From the NCBI GenBank assembly GCA_024763135.1, contig JANTGD010000188.1:1-6984 (forward strand): a stretch of 6,984 nt of DNA, in the 5' to 3' direction. Under the pieces are notes generated by a model. It saw nothing but the letters and a program-made list of their open reading frames with translations. It was not told the origin of the DNA and ran no database searches. A program made the position numbers and the translations under genes. Source of the stretch: Thiotrichales bacterium. Its GTDB lineage: Bacteria; Pseudomonadota; Gammaproteobacteria; UWMA-0217. Below are positions 6,705-6,984 of this stretch, piece after piece; position 1 is the first letter of the stretch, and every line of letters begins with the position of its first letter.

Positions 6705-6868
6705 GGAAGCTCTGAGCAATTCGTAACACGGCAGATTAAGGCGCAAAATCGCCCACTTGTGCGTTGCGGATCTTCGCAATAGGCTGCTATTACCTGCGAT
6801 CCGCGCCTTGAACGGGGCGATTTTTCACCACAATCTGCTCGCGCCAGAATGAATCTGAGCTTCCTTAA
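6701..6868. repeat. 168-bp imperfect palindrome, MITE-like
   Basis: The element is symmetric about position 6784.5. Its ends, TTAAGGAAGCTC (6701-6712) and GAGCTTCCTTAA (6857-6868), are exact 12-base inverted repeats. Inner registers also pair: GCAGATT (6731-6737) with AATCTGC (6832-6838), AAAATCGCCC (6745-6754) with GGGCGATTTT (6815-6824), GCGGATC (6766-6772) with GATCCGC (6798-6804, one base out of register) and AATAG with CTATT at the tip. No coding frame of substance is present. Long inverted ends without a transposase, and TTAA at both tips, suggest a miniature inverted-repeat element or two short insertion-sequence ends brought together. TTAA could be part of the element or a target duplication. 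On the operon transcript it would fold into a long hairpin. Confidence 0.8.
6815..6825 (+). terminator. Possible terminator contributed by the palindrome (GGGCGATTTTT)
   Basis: The right arm GGGCGATTTT pairs with AAAATCGCCC (6745-6754) and ends in a run of five T on the gatCAB-oxidoreductase strand. The intervening stretch folds into its own hairpin (6766-6804). The structure could therefore end or stabilise the operon message, but the T-run is partly inside the stem, so intrinsic termination is uncertain. Confidence 0.3.
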
Positions 6869-6869
6869 C

Positions 6870-6962
6870 CCTAAAAACCTCAGTTGTGCGCAAAAAAGAC
6901 GCGTAAGATATTGGTGTGCATGGTGAATCGGAAAAACTCGTGGTCACCTTATTGGTGATGAG
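6870..6962 (+). repeat. Right arm of the 93-bp near-perfect inverted repeat (dispersed element copy)
   Basis: This copy matches the reverse complement of 1-93 at 92 of 93 positions. It begins one base after the palindromic element ends. Here sequence beyond the shared part is visible: AAAAACCTC (6873-6881) near the start is mirrored exactly by GAGGTTTTT (6962-6970), so the true unit may be a small element of about 98 bases with 9-base inverted ends. A frame beginning at GTG 6916 stays open for 23 codons to the window edge; I do not recognise the peptide. TCACC and GGTGA (6944-6958) form an internal palindrome. Confidence 0.9.
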
Positions 6963-6984
6963 AGGTTTTTCTGATTTGCCAGGT

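Noticed and set aside
6129..6779. 216-residue minus-strand frame opposite the oxidoreductase
   Set aside because: It is antisense to a clear flavodoxin-fold gene, has no recognisable motifs, and its start lies within the palindromic element.
1..6984. Composite transposon carrying mreBCD and gatCAB between inverted element copies
   Set aside because: The enclosed genes are essential core genes in an ancestral gammaproteobacterial arrangement, and no transposase is visible. Matching end repeats are better explained by dispersed copies and a contig break.
1..6984. CRISPR array, tRNA, rRNA or defence system
   Set aside because: There is no regularly spaced direct repeat, no cloverleaf or rRNA-like stretch, and every long gene is an identified housekeeping or redox gene.

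Overview
This window carries core bacterial genes in a layout typical of Gammaproteobacteria and close relatives such as Acidithiobacillia. A rod-shape operon, mreB-mreC-mreD, runs leftward. Diverging from it, gatC-gatA-gatB runs rightward and encodes the amidotransferase used for indirect glutaminyl- or asparaginyl-tRNA synthesis. The same mreB/gatC divergence is known from Pseudomonas. MreB and GatB are very close to gammaproteobacterial versions by recalled sequence comparison. GC content looks moderate (mid-50s percent by eye). I cannot name a genus.

Layout. Bases 1-93 are one arm of a long inverted repeat, and bases 94-140 are a short spacer with a small hairpin. mreD (141-611), mreC (611-1465) and mreB (1505-2551) lie on the minus strand; mreC and mreD overlap by one base. 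The 269-base region at 2552-2820 should hold both divergent promoters and a leader hairpin for mreB. gatC (2821-3108), gatA (3159-4613), gatB (4663-6123) and a flavodoxin-fold NAD(P)H-quinone-type oxidoreductase (6120-6704) follow on the plus strand. The gatA-gatB gap holds a possible 15-codon minicistron that overlaps the gatA stop and has a perfect AGGAGG inside it. A 168-base imperfect palindrome (6701-6868) starts inside the oxidoreductase stop codon. The second arm of the long inverted repeat (6870-6962) follows one base later.

How the genes work together. MreB filaments, the periplasmic scaffold MreC and the membrane protein MreD form part of the elongasome, which directs sidewall peptidoglycan synthesis. 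GatC, GatA and GatB form one heterotrimer. GatA releases ammonia from glutamine and GatB uses it to amidate misacylated Glu-tRNA(Gln) and/or Asp-tRNA(Asn). The oxidoreductase is coupled to gatB by a 4-base ATGA overlap but has no obvious functional tie to tRNA amidation.

The genes are ordinary and I see no new biological system in them. The unusual parts are non-coding: the near-identical inverted repeat at the two ends, the palindromic MITE-like element fused to a stop codon and abutting that repeat, and the gatA-gatB minicistron. The end repeats may mean that the window is a complete draft contig broken at a dispersed repeat.
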